The notes: generated from the sequence alone by a model not told the origin. Shown: positions 46,089-55,122, counted from the first letter of the stretch. The stretch is 64,000 nt of DNA from Clostridiaceae bacterium 14S0207 (GCA_003288255.1 CP026600.1:2885481-2949480); one strand, 5' to 3'. Program-made: numbers and translations.

Positions 46089-47084
46089 TTAAACCTCCTT
46101 TTTCTTTTTTCTAAGGCTATATGGATCCAATCTTCTAAAATCAAATAACATCTCAGTAAAACCTATATAAAATAATATTTGCTGAAATCCTAAATTAATT
46201 AATAAAAGTAATATAACAATTACTAATCCTCTTGATTTTTTTAGTTTTTTTCTTAAAAGATATGTTATAGTCGCCATTCCATTAATAATCATTATGATAT
46301 CTGTAATACTAATAAGACTTAATTCTAGAAACTCTCCAATAGCAAATTTCTTAACATTTAATATAACGGCAATAGAAACTAATCCAACCAATAAGGCTCC
46401 TAATAAATTACTAATATAAAAGTGTCTAAATCCCACCTTTTTTATTGGTTTTATATTAGAATTTCTTAAGAGTTTTTCTATTATAACATAATTTATAGTA
46501 TTAAATACTATACAATATCCTAATATCATTGTAGGAATTATGCCTAAAACCACTTTTACATCAATAAAATCTTTAAAATTTACTAATATATCTATGTTAC
46601 TATTACCTACTCCTACTTGTTTATAAGTAATTATCATATTATCTATCTCATCTTTAAGTAATTTAACTATCTTATTTAGATGCTCTACAATACTAACATT
46701 ATTTATTGAAGTATAAAGTAAAACGTTTAGTATTAATAGCACAAAACTTATAGCTATTACTGTTTTTACTATATTTACACTACTAAATTCATTTTCTATA
46801 CAATACGCAAAGGTTATTCCGATTATTGCTGTTACCAATATGGCCGATAGTGTACCTGATACACCATAAGTAAAAATATTTATTACACTTGAAATACCAA
46901 TTATTAATACAGAAATTTTCCAACTAAATTTTAAACAAAGTAACATAATAGGTATTGGTAATAAAAAAATTCCTAATAAATTAATATCAATACTTGCAGC
47001 AGAAATGAACATAACTAACATTGACAGAAAAATTACTACGAATGACTCTACATTTTTGTTGCTACTCCATATTCTTTTTACCAT
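46089..47084 (-). CDS. yybS: YybS/DUF2232 family membrane protein
   Basis: This 331-residue protein has about eight membrane segments and no soluble domain, matching DUF2232 (YybS). The function is not known; some relatives resemble ECF transporter S components. GGAGGAAGAA lies before the ATG at 47084, the fifth residue of the longest frame. It overlaps the end of the MazG-like gene by 23 bp and runs directly into gdpP, so the three are co-transcribed. Confidence 0.85.
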   Translation of the reverse strand: MVKRIWSSNKNVESFVVIFLSMLVMFISAASIDINLLGIFLLPIPIMLLCLKFSWKISVLIIGISSVINIFTYGVSGTLSAILVTAIIGITFAYCIENEFSSVNIVKTVIAISFVLLILNVLLYTSINNVSIVEHLNKIVKLLKDEIDNMIITYKQVGVGNSNIDILVNFKDFIDVKVVLGIIPTMILGYCIVFNTINYVIIEKLLRNSNIKPIKKVGFRHFYISNLLGALLVGLVSIAVILNVKKFAIGEFLELSLISITDIIMIINGMATITYLLRKKLKKSRGLVIVILLLLINLGFQQILFYIGFTEMLFDFRRLDPYSLRKKKKEV

Positions 47085-47412
47085 TTCTTCCTCCATATTC
47101 TCTTTCTTTTAGATGTGTATATAATTTACTTAGATCTTTGTTATCTTTTTCAATTTCATCTCCTTCTATTATACCAGTTTTAAGTTTTTGTTTCATACAT
47201 TCATCTACGGATAAATGAGAATATCCTAATCTACTAGCTAATACATATAATATAATTATTGCCCCAGAAATACAATTTAATATAGCATCTTGTGCTATGT
47301 TACTTCCCTTACATAAAAGTTTAAATAAATCCCCGATAACACAAATAAGTTCTGCTTTTAATTTTTCTATAGCATTTACATTGGCCATAATATTAAAATC
47401 TTCTCTTCTCAT
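47062..47412 (-). CDS. MazG-like family protein
   Basis: This 116-residue all-helical protein matches the short clostridial MazG-like family: one helical core with KLKAELICVIGDLFKLL and AILNCISGAIIILYVLASRLGYS, then a charged tail. True MazG proteins are nucleotide pyrophosphohydrolases with an ExxE...D metal motif, which I do not find complete here, so activity is uncertain. It heads the run with yybS and gdpP. The 290 bp upstream contain the rpsR terminator and otherwise no gene. Confidence 0.75.
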   Translation of the reverse strand: MRREDFNIMANVNAIEKLKAELICVIGDLFKLLCKGSNIAQDAILNCISGAIIILYVLASRLGYSHLSVDECMKQKLKTGIIEGDEIEKDNKDLSKLYTHLKEREYGGRNGKKNME

Positions 47413-47666
47413 TTTTCACATCCCCTTATTGATTAATACATTTAATTAAAAATAAATTAGTACTGTATTAATTTTATCATTAACTATATTGTATTGATTT
47501 TTAAATATATATGCAATATAAGTTATAATGTTTTTCCAAAATATTCTTTATTTACTCGATATTTGAATATGATAATATTTATATCTTAATAAAATTAGAT
47601 ATTATTATATTTAATAATAGTATTTCTGTAGGTAACTTAAGCATAATTTATTTTAAACAAAAAAAT

Positions 47667-47693
47667 AAAGCAGCACCCAAAAGGTACTGCTTT
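47667..47693 (-). terminator. terminator of the rpsF-ssb-rpsR operon
   Basis: AAAGCAGCACC at 47667-47677 pairs with GGTACTGCTTT at 47683-47693 (one mismatch); on the minus strand ATTTTTTT follows. Confidence 0.85.
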
Positions 47694-47703
47694 GAATACT
47701 TGA

Positions 47704-47943
47704 TTATTCTATTGTGAATGGTAATAAAGCAACGTTTCTTGATTTCTTTATTGCTAAAGTTAACATTCTTTGATGTTTTGCACAGTTTCCAGAAATTCTT
47801 CTTGGAAGAATCTTTCCTCTTTCTGTTATATACTTTTTAAGTACATTTATATCTTTATAATCTATGTATTGTGCTTTGTCTACACAAAATGCACAAACTT
47901 TTCTCTTTTTTCTTCTTGCACCTTGTCTTTTTTGACCAGCCAT
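47704..47943 (-). CDS. rpsR: 30S ribosomal protein S18
   Basis: This 79-residue protein has the S18 pattern: a basic N-terminus ([15 protein letters not shown]), [15 protein letters not shown] and [19 protein letters not shown]. It forms a heterodimer with S6 on the 30S platform. Four Cys residues (CAFC...C) are partly of the zinc-type C+ variety. AAGGAGG precedes the ATG. It is the last gene of rpsF-ssb-rpsR. Confidence 0.98.
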   Translation of the reverse strand: MAGQKRQGARRKKRKVCAFCVDKAQYIDYKDINVLKKYITERGKILPRRISGNCAKHQRMLTLAIKKSRNVALLPFTIE

Positions 47944-47968
47944 CTTCTTCCCTCCTTATTCTACCACA

Positions 47969-48403
47969 TTAAAATGGTATGTCTTCATTTTCTATAGGGG
48001 TAACATCATTTCCATAATCTGGTTCTGGAGCTCCGCCACCGTTATTACTGTTTTGGAAATCATATGCTCCATCATTTTCAGCTGACTGTTTACTTCCTAA
48101 AAACTCTACGTCTTCGGCAATTACTTCGGTAACATATCGTCTAGTACCATCCTTAGCCTCGTAGCTTCTAGTCTCTATTCTTCCGCTAATACCAATTAGT
48201 CTACCTTTACTCATGTAATTAGCAGTTACCTCAGCCATTCTACCCCAAACTACTATAGGAATAAAATCCGCATCCGGTTGACCTTCTCTTTTAAACTTCC
48301 TGTTTACTGCTAGTGTAAAGGTGGTAACGGCCGTTCCAGCTCCTGGTGTAAATCTTAACTCAGGATCTTTTGTAAGTCTTCCGACCAATGTTACTTTATT
48401 CAA
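47969..48403 (-). CDS. ssb: single-stranded DNA-binding protein
   Basis: This 144-residue SSB has an OB-fold (MNKVTLVGRLTKDPELR, FTLAVNR, IGISGRIETRSYEAKDGTRRYVTEV), a flexible Gly/Asn linker and the acidic tip ENEDIPF that recruits partner proteins. It starts with TTG at 48403, preceded by TAGGTGG. It lies between rpsF and rpsR, the standard layout. Confidence 0.97.
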   Translation of the reverse strand: MNKVTLVGRLTKDPELRFTPGAGTAVTTFTLAVNRKFKREGQPDADFIPIVVWGRMAEVTANYMSKGRLIGISGRIETRSYEAKDGTRRYVTEVIAEDVEFLGSKQSAENDGAYDFQNSNNGGGAPEPDYGNDVTPIENEDIPF

Positions 48404-48431
48404 CTAAAAACACCACCTATATCAAAATATA

Positions 48432-48719
48432 TTATTTTTCGTTTTTAACGATCATATCTCTCATAACAGCATCAGAAATCTTTAAATTTCTTGATAATTC
48501 TTTTGGTAACTCTGGATTAGATTTGAAGTTAATTAATACATAGTGTCCTTCGTTAACCTTATCAATTGGATAAGCAAGCTTTCTCTTACCCCATAAATCA
48601 ACGTTTTCGATTTCTCCACCATTGTTTTCAATTATACCTTTGAATTTTTCTACGTTAGCTTTAACAGCTTCTTCGTCTAATGATGGTTTTAATATGAACA
48701 TTACTTCATATGCTCTCAT
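48432..48719 (-). CDS. rpsF: 30S ribosomal protein S6
   Basis: This 95-residue protein has the S6 fold: MRAYEVMFILKPSLDEEAV, IENVDLWGKRKLAYPIDK and GHYVLINFKS. The longest open frame reaches 48782, but GGAGGTGA precedes the ATG at 48719 and the extra part overlaps the regulatory leader. It is the first gene of rpsF-ssb-rpsR and is probably autoregulated with S18 through that leader. Confidence 0.97.
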   Translation of the reverse strand: MRAYEVMFILKPSLDEEAVKANVEKFKGIIENNGGEIENVDLWGKRKLAYPIDKVNEGHYVLINFKSNPELPKELSRNLKISDAVMRDMIVKNEK

Positions 48720-48727
48720 TATATTCA

Positions 48728-48780
48728 CCTCCTCCCTTCGGACTAACGGCTGTATTATAATAAATACAGCAGGGAAATCC
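48728..48780 (-). promoter_or_regulatory. S6:S18-type ribosomal leader
   Basis: On the minus strand the leader has a hairpin CTGTATT/AATACAG, then the CCG step (CAGCCGTTAGTCCG), and an outer helix pairing TCCCT with AGGGA next to the SD. This matches the known S6:S18 binding motif before rpsF, which sequesters the ribosome site when free S6:S18 is in excess. Confidence 0.7.
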
Positions 48781-48788
48781 ATTAATTA

Positions 48789-48817
48789 ATTTTACTCTTT
48801 ATATGCAAAAAAATCAA
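48789..48817 (-). promoter_or_regulatory. promoter of rpsF-ssb-rpsR
   Basis: On the minus strand TTGATT (48817-48812) and TAAAAT (48794-48789) are 17 bp apart, about 70 bp before the rpsF start and directly before the leader. Confidence 0.7.
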
Positions 48818-48827
48818 GTACTTTTTA

Positions 48828-49010
48828 TTAATCATTTAAGATTTTCTTTACTTTTTTTTCAAATTCTGTTCTTGATAACATAATTATCCTGTTACAACCT
48901 TTACACTTAATTTTAACATCGGCACCAACTCTTATAACTTCCCATTTATCACTTCCACAAGGATGAGTTTTTTTCATTTGTACTAAATCACTAATATTTA
49001 TATCCTTCAT
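48828..49010 (-). CDS. DUF951 protein
   Basis: This 60-residue protein is a DUF951 member: VQMKKTHPCGSDKWEVIRVGADVKIKCKGC, with Cys18, Cys36 and Cys39 and a nearby His making a likely zinc ribbon. Such genes often precede rpsF or lie near oriC in Firmicutes. AGAGGTGA precedes the ATG. The function is not known; nucleic acid binding is a reasonable guess. Confidence 0.88.
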   Translation of the reverse strand: MKDINISDLVQMKKTHPCGSDKWEVIRVGADVKIKCKGCNRIIMLSRTEFEKKVKKILND

Positions 49011-49197
49011 AAATTCACCTCTATAATTATATTTTGCCCTTAATTACTAAATTTACACAATTTATTTATGTATAAAAAATTTACTTTATTTAAACTATAG
49101 ATATATTATACTAAAGTATATATTATTATTAAAATAATTTAATACAAAAAATCTTCCTTAGTTTATTAATAATATCCTAAAGAAGATCTTTTATTTA

Positions 49198-49437
49198 TTA
49201 AGATAGTTCTATATATTCTGAACCACTTTGTTCATAAACTTTCTTATACTCAATTTTATCTTCAAGTGACTTGAATGCCTCTAAAAACTCTTCACCCATC
49301 CTTAAACTAATTCCACAACTTTTAGTAATAAAAGTTGGGGTTGGTATTACAGTAACTTTTATTTCATTAGCTTTAGATTCTGCTTCAGCCTTTATAGCAT
49401 CATGAGTATTTTTAAAGGTAATAATATAATTTTTCAT
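49198..49437 (-). CDS. DUF3343 protein, YedF partner
   Basis: This 79-residue protein matches DUF3343, proposed to be a small sulfur or selenium carrier linked to YedF. The conserved part is KVTVIPTPTFITKSCGISLRM, with a single Cys that could carry the chalcogen. It follows yedF by 13 bp on the minus strand, and AGGTGG precedes its ATG, so the two are co-transcribed. Confidence 0.87.
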   Translation of the reverse strand: MKNYIITFKNTHDAIKAEAESKANEIKVTVIPTPTFITKSCGISLRMGEEFLEAFKSLEDKIEYKKVYEQSGSEYIELS

Positions 49438-49450
49438 ATGTAACCACCTA

Positions 49451-50068
49451 TTATAGATTTATTATCTTATCTGAAGAATTCATGGTTTCTACTATTAAAT
49501 ACATATTACTTATTTCTCCAATAGCTAATTTATCCTTTAATTGATAGAAGTCTAAACATGTACCACAAACCTGTATTTTTACACCTTTTTCTTGTAATAC
49601 TTTTAGACTTTCCAATACATCTGATTCTTCTATAGTAAGTTTAACCCCATCATTGAAAAATAACATATCTGTTGGAAGTATAGCTGCTTCTGATAATGCA
49701 AACATGTAGCTCTTTATAAGAGTTTTTCCTAAAACATCATCGCCATCACCTAACTTATCTTTTCCTACAGCTATGGTAAACTTCTCATTTTTTACTTCTT
49801 CTATACAACAGCAACCCTTAGTTTTTGTCATATTAATATAAAAGTCTCCATTTTTTTCTTCAGCCTTTGTATCAAAATTATTAGTATTTGCGAATTTTAG
49901 TAAATTGTTTTTTGCAACTTCATTATCAACTATAATTTGTGCTTCTCCTTCTTCAATTGAATCAAAGTATTTTTTTGTATTAACAACTGGTATTGGGCAA
50001 TTTAAACCTCTACAATCTAATTCCTTCATAATTTTAGTGTATCTAAAATATAAATATTTCAGAAACAC
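49451..50068 (-). CDS. yedF: sulfurtransferase-like selenium metabolism protein YedF
   Basis: Residues near 15-80 form a TusA/SirA domain with the motif LDCRGLNCPIPV; the C-terminal half is a DsrE-like domain with DMLFFNDGV and VCGTCLDFY. The middle carries a CCC run. YedF accompanies selenophosphate metabolism, but no selD is in this window. AAAGGGG lies before a GTG at 50068, giving 205 residues; a start at the ATG at 50029 (MKELDCRG) would match family length better but lacks an SD. The neighbours are DUF3343, a LysE exporter and a cysteine desulfurase-like gene. Confidence 0.85.
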   Translation of the reverse strand: MFLKYLYFRYTKIMKELDCRGLNCPIPVVNTKKYFDSIEEGEAQIIVDNEVAKNNLLKFANTNNFDTKAEEKNGDFYINMTKTKGCCCIEEVKNEKFTIAVGKDKLGDGDDVLGKTLIKSYMFALSEAAILPTDMLFFNDGVKLTIEESDVLESLKVLQEKGVKIQVCGTCLDFYQLKDKLAIGEISNMYLIVETMNSSDKIINL

Positions 50069-50210
50069 TCTTCACCCCTTTCATCTTATACTTTATAATT
50101 ATTATATAGCATAGATTGAAATTGTACTTTTATATAATTTTAATCTATAATATTTATTGGAAATATCTATACTCATTATATCAAATATATGGGCTCGAGG
50201 TAATACTTTT

Positions 50211-50882
50211 ATGAATAATTTAATTTTACTTTTAAAGGCCATTTCAGTAGGTCTTATTACTGGAATTATCCTTGGCATACCATTAGGACCAGCAGTAATA
50301 GAGTCTATTAATAGAACAGTTGCTATAAATTTAAAAGCTGGAATGGAAGTCGCCATTGGTGCCGTATTTGCTGATTTAACTTATATTTTACTTATAAACT
50401 TAGGCTTTAAAAATCTGTTTTATAAAAGCAAGTACACTGAACCCTTATTTTGGATTATTGCAGGTTTAGTTTTAATTATAATAGCACTTTTTTCTTATAA
50501 AAAAACTACATGTATTCAAAAAAACAATGGGTGTGACGGCATCTATACGAAAAATAAATTGCTACATATTGGTTTTTTAAGGGGTTATCTAATAACCTTT
50601 ACAAATCCCTTAACTCCAACATTATGGATTACCTTAAGTGGTACTTTATTTATGGATTGGTACAAATTTGGTACCTTATATTATATAACTTTTATTGCTT
50701 GTATTCTCTTAGGTATGCTACTTTGGTTTAGTATTCTAAACCTACTAGCCTATAAAGGTTTAAAAGTTTTAAAAGAAAAGAAAAACTGTAATATATTATC
50801 CGTATTTCTAAACATTACAATATTAATAATTGGTATTGGTTTTGTAATCTGGGGGCTTATAAAATTTACAAAAATATTATAA
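50211..50882 (+). CDS. LysE/RhtB-family transporter
   Basis: This 223-residue membrane protein has six hydrophobic segments and the LysE-type N-terminal motif GIPLGPAVIESI; the central NPLTPTLWI motif is typical too. LysE proteins export amino acids or related small molecules; the substrate is unknown here. GAGGT precedes the ATG at 50211; the longer frame from 50157 is unlikely. It is followed after 16 bp by a cysteine desulfurase-like gene and is divergent from yedF, so export of a sulfur or selenium amino acid is possible. Confidence 0.85.
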   Translation: MNNLILLLKAISVGLITGIILGIPLGPAVIESINRTVAINLKAGMEVAIGAVFADLTYILLINLGFKNLFYKSKYTEPLFWIIAGLVLIIIALFSYKKTTCIQKNNGCDGIYTKNKLLHIGFLRGYLITFTNPLTPTLWITLSGTLFMDWYKFGTLYYITFIACILLGMLLWFSILNLLAYKGLKVLKEKKNCNILSVFLNITILIIGIGFVIWGLIKFTKIL

Positions 50883-50898
50883 TAAGGATGTGAATTTA

Positions 50899-52053
50899 AT
50901 GAACTTATATCTTGATAATGCGGCTACAACTTTTCCAAAACCTCATGAAGTTATTAATGCCGTTACAAACTATATGGCATTTCTAGGATCTAATCCTGGC
51001 CGTGGAAGTTCTACTTCATCATTTAAAGGAGGACAATTAGTCTTTCAATGTAGAGATGCCTTAATGAAATTTTTTAATTTCAATAAACAAGAAAATGTTA
51101 TCTTTACTCAAAACATTACTACTTCATTAAATATTTTAATAAAAGGATTAATAAAAAAAGGAGATCATGTTATTACTTCTTCAATGGATCATAATGCTAC
51201 TCTTCGTCCTCTTAATTCATTAAAAGAAAATGGTATTATAGATCTTACTATAATTAAATGTTCAAAAGAAGGTTTACTTTCTGTAGAAGATTTTAAAAAC
51301 TCTATAAAACCAAATACACGATTAGTTGTATTATCACATGCTTCAAATATAGTAGGAACAATTCAACCACTAGAAGAAATAGGTGCTATATGTAAAGAGA
51401 AAAATATTTTCTTTATAATTGATACGGCACAAACAGCTGGAGTATTATCATTAGATTTCAATAAATTAAATTGTAATGCACTTGCATTTACTGGTCATAA
51501 AAGTTTATTAGGACCTCAAGGAATTGGTGGTTTCCTAATTGATGATAAAATGAATAATGAAGTTTCTCCTTTACTAGAAGGCGGAACTGGAAGTTTATCT
51601 TCTAGTATTATTCAACCAGATTTTTTACCAGATAAGTTTGAAAGTGGAACTATGAATACTCCTGGAATTGCTGGTTTGCTAGCAGGTTTAAGTTTTATAA
51701 ACAATTTTGGACTTAACAATATTAAAGAAAAAGAAGAAGAACTTACAAAAGAATTTATAGATGCCATGTGCAATATGGATTCTATAGAGGTATATGGATT
51801 AAAGAATGCCTCCTGTAGAACTTCCACTGTTTCTATAAATTCATCTAAGATAGATAACTCTGAATTAGGATTTTGTTTAGATAGAGAATTTGGTATAAGC
51901 ACAAGGACAGGATTACATTGCGCACCTCTTGCACATGAAACTATAGGTTCTTATCCAATAGGAACTATAAGATTTAGCTTTGGTATTTTTAATGACCTTA
52001 ATGATGTAAAATATGCTATAAATAGTATAAACCAAATTATAACTAGGTTATAG
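50899..52053 (+). CDS. cysteine desulfurase family protein (class V aminotransferase)
   Basis: This 384-residue PLP enzyme has the class V fold. The N-terminal motif is YLDNAATTFPKP, the PLP lysine is Lys201 in FTGHKSLLGPQGIGG, and an active-site Cys341 lies in GLHCAPLAH. It matches the group found beside selenium genes (the am_tr_V_EF2568 type), distinct from IscS/NifS of Fe-S operons. AAGGATGTGA precedes the ATG at 50899; a GTG at 50890 is also open. It could deliver S or Se to the divergently encoded YedF/DUF3343 proteins (inference). Confidence 0.88.
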   Translation: MNLYLDNAATTFPKPHEVINAVTNYMAFLGSNPGRGSSTSSFKGGQLVFQCRDALMKFFNFNKQENVIFTQNITTSLNILIKGLIKKGDHVITSSMDHNATLRPLNSLKENGIIDLTIIKCSKEGLLSVEDFKNSIKPNTRLVVLSHASNIVGTIQPLEEIGAICKEKNIFFIIDTAQTAGVLSLDFNKLNCNALAFTGHKSLLGPQGIGGFLIDDKMNNEVSPLLEGGTGSLSSSIIQPDFLPDKFESGTMNTPGIAGLLAGLSFINNFGLNNIKEKEEELTKEFIDAMCNMDSIEVYGLKNASCRTSTVSINSSKIDNSELGFCLDREFGISTRTGLHCAPLAHETIGSYPIGTIRFSFGIFNDLNDVKYAINSINQIITRL

Positions 52054-52082
52054 ATTAAAATTTATTATATACCTACTACTTA

Positions 52083-52128
52083 AGAGATGTTTCATTATAA
52101 AAATTTTATTTTTATAATGAAACATCTC
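52083..52128 (+). terminator. terminator of the LysE-desulfurase operon
   Basis: A near 20-bp stem with GAGATGTTTCATTATAAA and its complement around a T-rich loop, followed by TTTTTTATT. Confidence 0.85.
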
Positions 52129-52214
52129 TTTTTTATTATTTTATACATTTTTATTTAGTATGTATATTATTCAAATATTTGTCAATAATATCTATTATTA
52201 GGAGGTGCTATACC

Positions 52215-52787
52215 ATGAATAAAACTGTTATTGCTTGTACAGATAATAATTGTATCTATCAACTAAGGGATAAGTTAAGCGATTACATTCTCCCTATTTT
52301 AAAAAATCAACGTCCAATAATAATTTTGTGTATAGGAACTGATAGATCCACTGGAGATAGCCTAGGTCCCCTAGTTGGAGAAAAACTTAAATTTTTATCT
52401 CGAGAAAATTTATATATCTATGGAAATCTAGAAAATCCTGTTCATGCTAAAAATATAGAAGATACATTACAAAATATCAAATCTACATTTAAAAATCCTT
52501 ATATAATTGCAGTAGATGCATGTTTAGGAAATATAAATAATATAGGTAGTATAGTAATTCAAGAGAAAGCACTTTCTCCAGGTGCTGCTCTTAATAAACC
52601 TCTCCCTAAAGTAGGAAATTTAAGTGTAACAGGAATAGTTAATATTTCTGGCTCTTTAGAATTTATGGTATTACAAAATACTAGATTATACACAGTAATG
52701 GAACTAGCTGAAAAAATTTCCTCTGGAATATATCATTCTATTATAAAAACCATAGGTGGTAGAAAAAGATCTTTAAGTAGTATATAA
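52215..52787 (+). CDS. yyaC: spore protease YyaC (DUF1256)
   Basis: This 190-residue protein is YyaC, a spore-forming-specific protein with a peptidase-like fold related to the GPR/HybD type. Conserved parts are ILCIGTDRSTGDSLGPLVG, NLENPVHAKN and the SPGAALNKPLPKVG loop. TAGGAGG precedes the ATG at 52215; the longest frame from 52179 is not used. It lies next to the parAB-noc region, as in Bacillus, and is transcribed divergently from the minus-strand block. The function in spores is unproven. Confidence 0.9.
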   Translation: MNKTVIACTDNNCIYQLRDKLSDYILPILKNQRPIIILCIGTDRSTGDSLGPLVGEKLKFLSRENLYIYGNLENPVHAKNIEDTLQNIKSTFKNPYIIAVDACLGNINNIGSIVIQEKALSPGAALNKPLPKVGNLSVTGIVNISGSLEFMVLQNTRLYTVMELAEKISSGIYHSIIKTIGGRKRSLSSI

Positions 52788-52790
52788 CAA

Positions 52791-52828
52791 AAAAAATATA
52801 TAACTACAATTGTAGTTATATATTTTTT
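52791..52828. terminator. palindromic terminator after yyaC
   Basis: A6-TATATAACTACAA is followed by its exact complement, with T residues after it. It is symmetric and may end the minus-strand gene at 52882 too. Confidence 0.85.
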
Positions 52829-52881
52829 TGTTATATTATGTTTTTCTCATAAAAAAATAAATAAACTTATTAATCGCTTCT

Positions 52882-53415
52882 TTATTTTTCTCCATCTTTA
52901 CTTTTTTCTTTGCTTTTATAATTATTTATAGCTTCTTCTAAAACTTCTTCTTCTTCCTCTGATAAATCATATCTTGAAATTCCTTTATCAATAGGTTTAG
53001 CATAAGATGTGCTTTCATTTCTACCATATATACCAGTTATAATTATACCATCGTTTTCACTATCCAATAATGCTATTGAATAACTTAAATCTGCTCCAAC
53101 ATCATCAAAGGCCTGATATCTCTTTATTGCTGTTTTTTGGATACATCTATTTAATCTATCATCAAATTCACCAAATCTACTTGCAACAGAATCCATAGAT
53201 CCCTTAGCATCCTCTATCTTCTCTAAATAATCAACAATAAGTCCTTCTAAATTTTTATTGTTTACCCCTCTCATCATCTTTCTATATCTTTTCTCTAGTT
53301 TATTTGTTTTTACTAAAACTATAATAAAGAATATAAATTGTAAAAGTATAATTGCACCTATTGCTATTAATATTAACTCCATATTTGATGTCGCAAAGTT
53401 CTTTAAAAATTCCAA
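52882..53415 (-). CDS. DUF4446 membrane-anchored protein
   Basis: This 177-residue protein starts with TTG behind AAGGAAGAG. It has one N-terminal membrane segment (about 12-35), a charged helix, and a soluble beta-rich domain with AFDDVGADLSYSIALLDSENDGIIITGIYGRNESTSYAKPI that is typical of DUF4446. The family is found beside parAB in clostridia; its role is not known. A parS site lies between it and parB. Confidence 0.88.
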   Translation of the reverse strand: MEFLKNFATSNMELILIAIGAIILLQFIFFIIVLVKTNKLEKRYRKMMRGVNNKNLEGLIVDYLEKIEDAKGSMDSVASRFGEFDDRLNRCIQKTAIKRYQAFDDVGADLSYSIALLDSENDGIIITGIYGRNESTSYAKPIDKGISRYDLSEEEEEVLEEAINNYKSKEKSKDGEK

Positions 53416-53457
53416 GTCTAACTCTTCCTTTCCTGTTGTTTATATATACTTTATAAA

Positions 53458-53473
53458 TGTTTCACGTGAAACA
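53458..53473. promoter_or_regulatory. parS site 1
   Basis: A perfect TGTTTCACGTGAAACA, the Firmicutes parS consensus, sits inside a 26-bp palindrome with extra A/T pairs. It lies just before the parB stop at 53475 and is a ParB nucleation site. Confidence 0.95.
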
Positions 53474-53474
53474 T

Positions 53475-54347
53475 TTATATGTTTAACATATCTAATATTC
53501 TTTGAAGTTCTTCCTGAGAATAATATTCTATTTGTATTTTTCCTTTTTCTTTTCCTTTAGTATTTACCTCTACCTTTGTTCCAAAGTAATCTTGAAGCCT
53601 ATTTTGGATATCTTTGATAAATGGAGATACTTTAGGTAATGTCTTTCTTTTATTATCCCTATTTTCATTTATATGCTTAACAAGTAACTCTACCTGTCTA
53701 ACTGATAGATTTTCATCTATAATTTTTTTAGCAATTTCATTTTGAAGATTAGCATCATTTAATCCTAGTAATGCTCTACCATGACCTTCCGAAATAACCC
53801 CATCTACTAAATATTCCTTTACTGTTTTATCTAGATTTAATAACCTTAGAGAATTAGCTATCGCTGTTCTTGATTTTCCCATCTTTTCACTTAATTGTTG
53901 TTGGGTTATTTTTAAGTCTTGTATAAGTTTATCATAAGCTAAAGCTTCCTCGATAGGGTTTAAATCTTCTCTTTGAATATTTTCAATAAGAGATAATTTT
54001 AAGACTTCATCATTTCCTATATCCTCTAATATAACAGCGGGAACTTCTTTTAAATTAGCTAATCTTGCAGCTCTCCATCTTCTTTCTCCAGCTATTATTA
54101 TGTAAGTTTTATTTTCTAATCTTTTTAAAATTAATGGTTGTATTATTCCATTTTCCTTAATTGATTTAGATAATTCACTTATTTTTTCGTCATCAAAGCT
54201 TTTTCTTGGTTGCTCAGGATTAGGCTTAATTAAATTAATCCACACTTTATTTACAGATGATGTTTGGCTTTCCTTCTCTTGTGTATTATTAGGTGTTTGG
54301 GGAATTAATGCTCCTAACCCTTTTCCTAGTCCATATTTTTTACTCAA
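53475..54347 (-). CDS. parB: chromosome-partitioning protein ParB (Spo0J)
   Basis: This 290-residue CTPase clamp has the N-terminal ParB domain with NPEQPRKSFD and the CTP-binding GERRWRAARL and ENIQREDLNPIEEA motifs, then a HTH region (TQQQLSEKMGKSRTAIANSLRL) that reads parS and a C-terminal dimer domain. The start is TTG at 54347, inside the end of parA (8-bp overlap), preceded by GGAGG. With ParA and two parS sites it organises and segregates the origin. Confidence 0.96.
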   Translation of the reverse strand: MSKKYGLGKGLGALIPQTPNNTQEKESQTSSVNKVWINLIKPNPEQPRKSFDDEKISELSKSIKENGIIQPLILKRLENKTYIIIAGERRWRAARLANLKEVPAVILEDIGNDEVLKLSLIENIQREDLNPIEEALAYDKLIQDLKITQQQLSEKMGKSRTAIANSLRLLNLDKTVKEYLVDGVISEGHGRALLGLNDANLQNEIAKKIIDENLSVRQVELLVKHINENRDNKRKTLPKVSPFIKDIQNRLQDYFGTKVEVNTKGKEKGKIQIEYYSQEELQRILDMLNI

Positions 54348-55122
54348 CCTTTAAAACCTCCTTTTGCCTCTTTATAAACTCTTCAGTAACCTTCTTAAAT
54401 GCCTTAGCACCTTTACAATTACCATCATAAAGTGCTATAGGTAATCCATAGCTTGGTGCTTCTGCTAATCTAATATTCCTATTTATAACATTTTCATAAA
54501 CCTTGTCATTAAAAAATTCTCTTACTTCTTGAGAAACTTCATTGCAAAGTCTTGTCCTATTATCGTACATAGTCATAATTACGCCTTCAATATCTAATTT
54601 AGTGTTAAGACCCATTTTTACTAAATTAAATGTATTCATTAATTGGCCTACTCCTTCTAATGCATAAAATTCACATTGAATTGGTATTAATACGCTATTA
54701 GCTGCTGTTAATGCGTTAATTGTTAATACGCCAAGTGATGGAGGACAATCCATAAAAATAAAATCATAATTACCTTTTATTTCTTCTAATTTATTTTTCA
54801 ATATAGTTTCTCTATTTTGTGCATCTATAAGTTCTACCTCTGCTCCTGCTAATTCCATGGTAGATGGTGCTATAAAAAGGTTTTCAACCAAATCGCTTTC
54901 TATAATAATATCATTTAAAGATATGTCTGTAGTCAATACATCATACATAGATTTTTCTATATTACTCTTGTCTATACCTAAGCCGCTTGTAGTATTTCCT
55001 TGAGGATCTATATCTATAGTTAATACGCTATAACCCTCTAATGCTAAAAAAGTACACAAATTTATATTAGTAGTTGTTTTTCCAACTCCACCTTTTTGAT
55101 TAAAAATACATATCGTTTTCAC
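54340..55122 (-). CDS. parA: chromosome-partitioning ATPase ParA (Soj)
   Basis: This 260-residue ATPase has the deviant Walker A KGGVGKTTT near residue 10 with its signature Lys, the A' motif DIDPQGNTTSGLG and Walker B FIFMDCPPSLG. Without an N-terminal HTH it belongs to the Soj type. It begins with GTG behind GGGGTGA and overlaps parB. It acts on nucleoid DNA in origin segregation and in control of DnaA. Confidence 0.96.
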   Translation of the reverse strand: MKTICIFNQKGGVGKTTTNINLCTFLALEGYSVLTIDIDPQGNTTSGLGIDKSNIEKSMYDVLTTDISLNDIIIESDLVENLFIAPSTMELAGAEVELIDAQNRETILKNKLEEIKGNYDFIFMDCPPSLGVLTINALTAANSVLIPIQCEFYALEGVGQLMNTFNLVKMGLNTKLDIEGVIMTMYDNRTRLCNEVSQEVREFFNDKVYENVINRNIRLAEAPSYGLPIALYDGNCKGAKAFKKVTEEFIKRQKEVLKVE

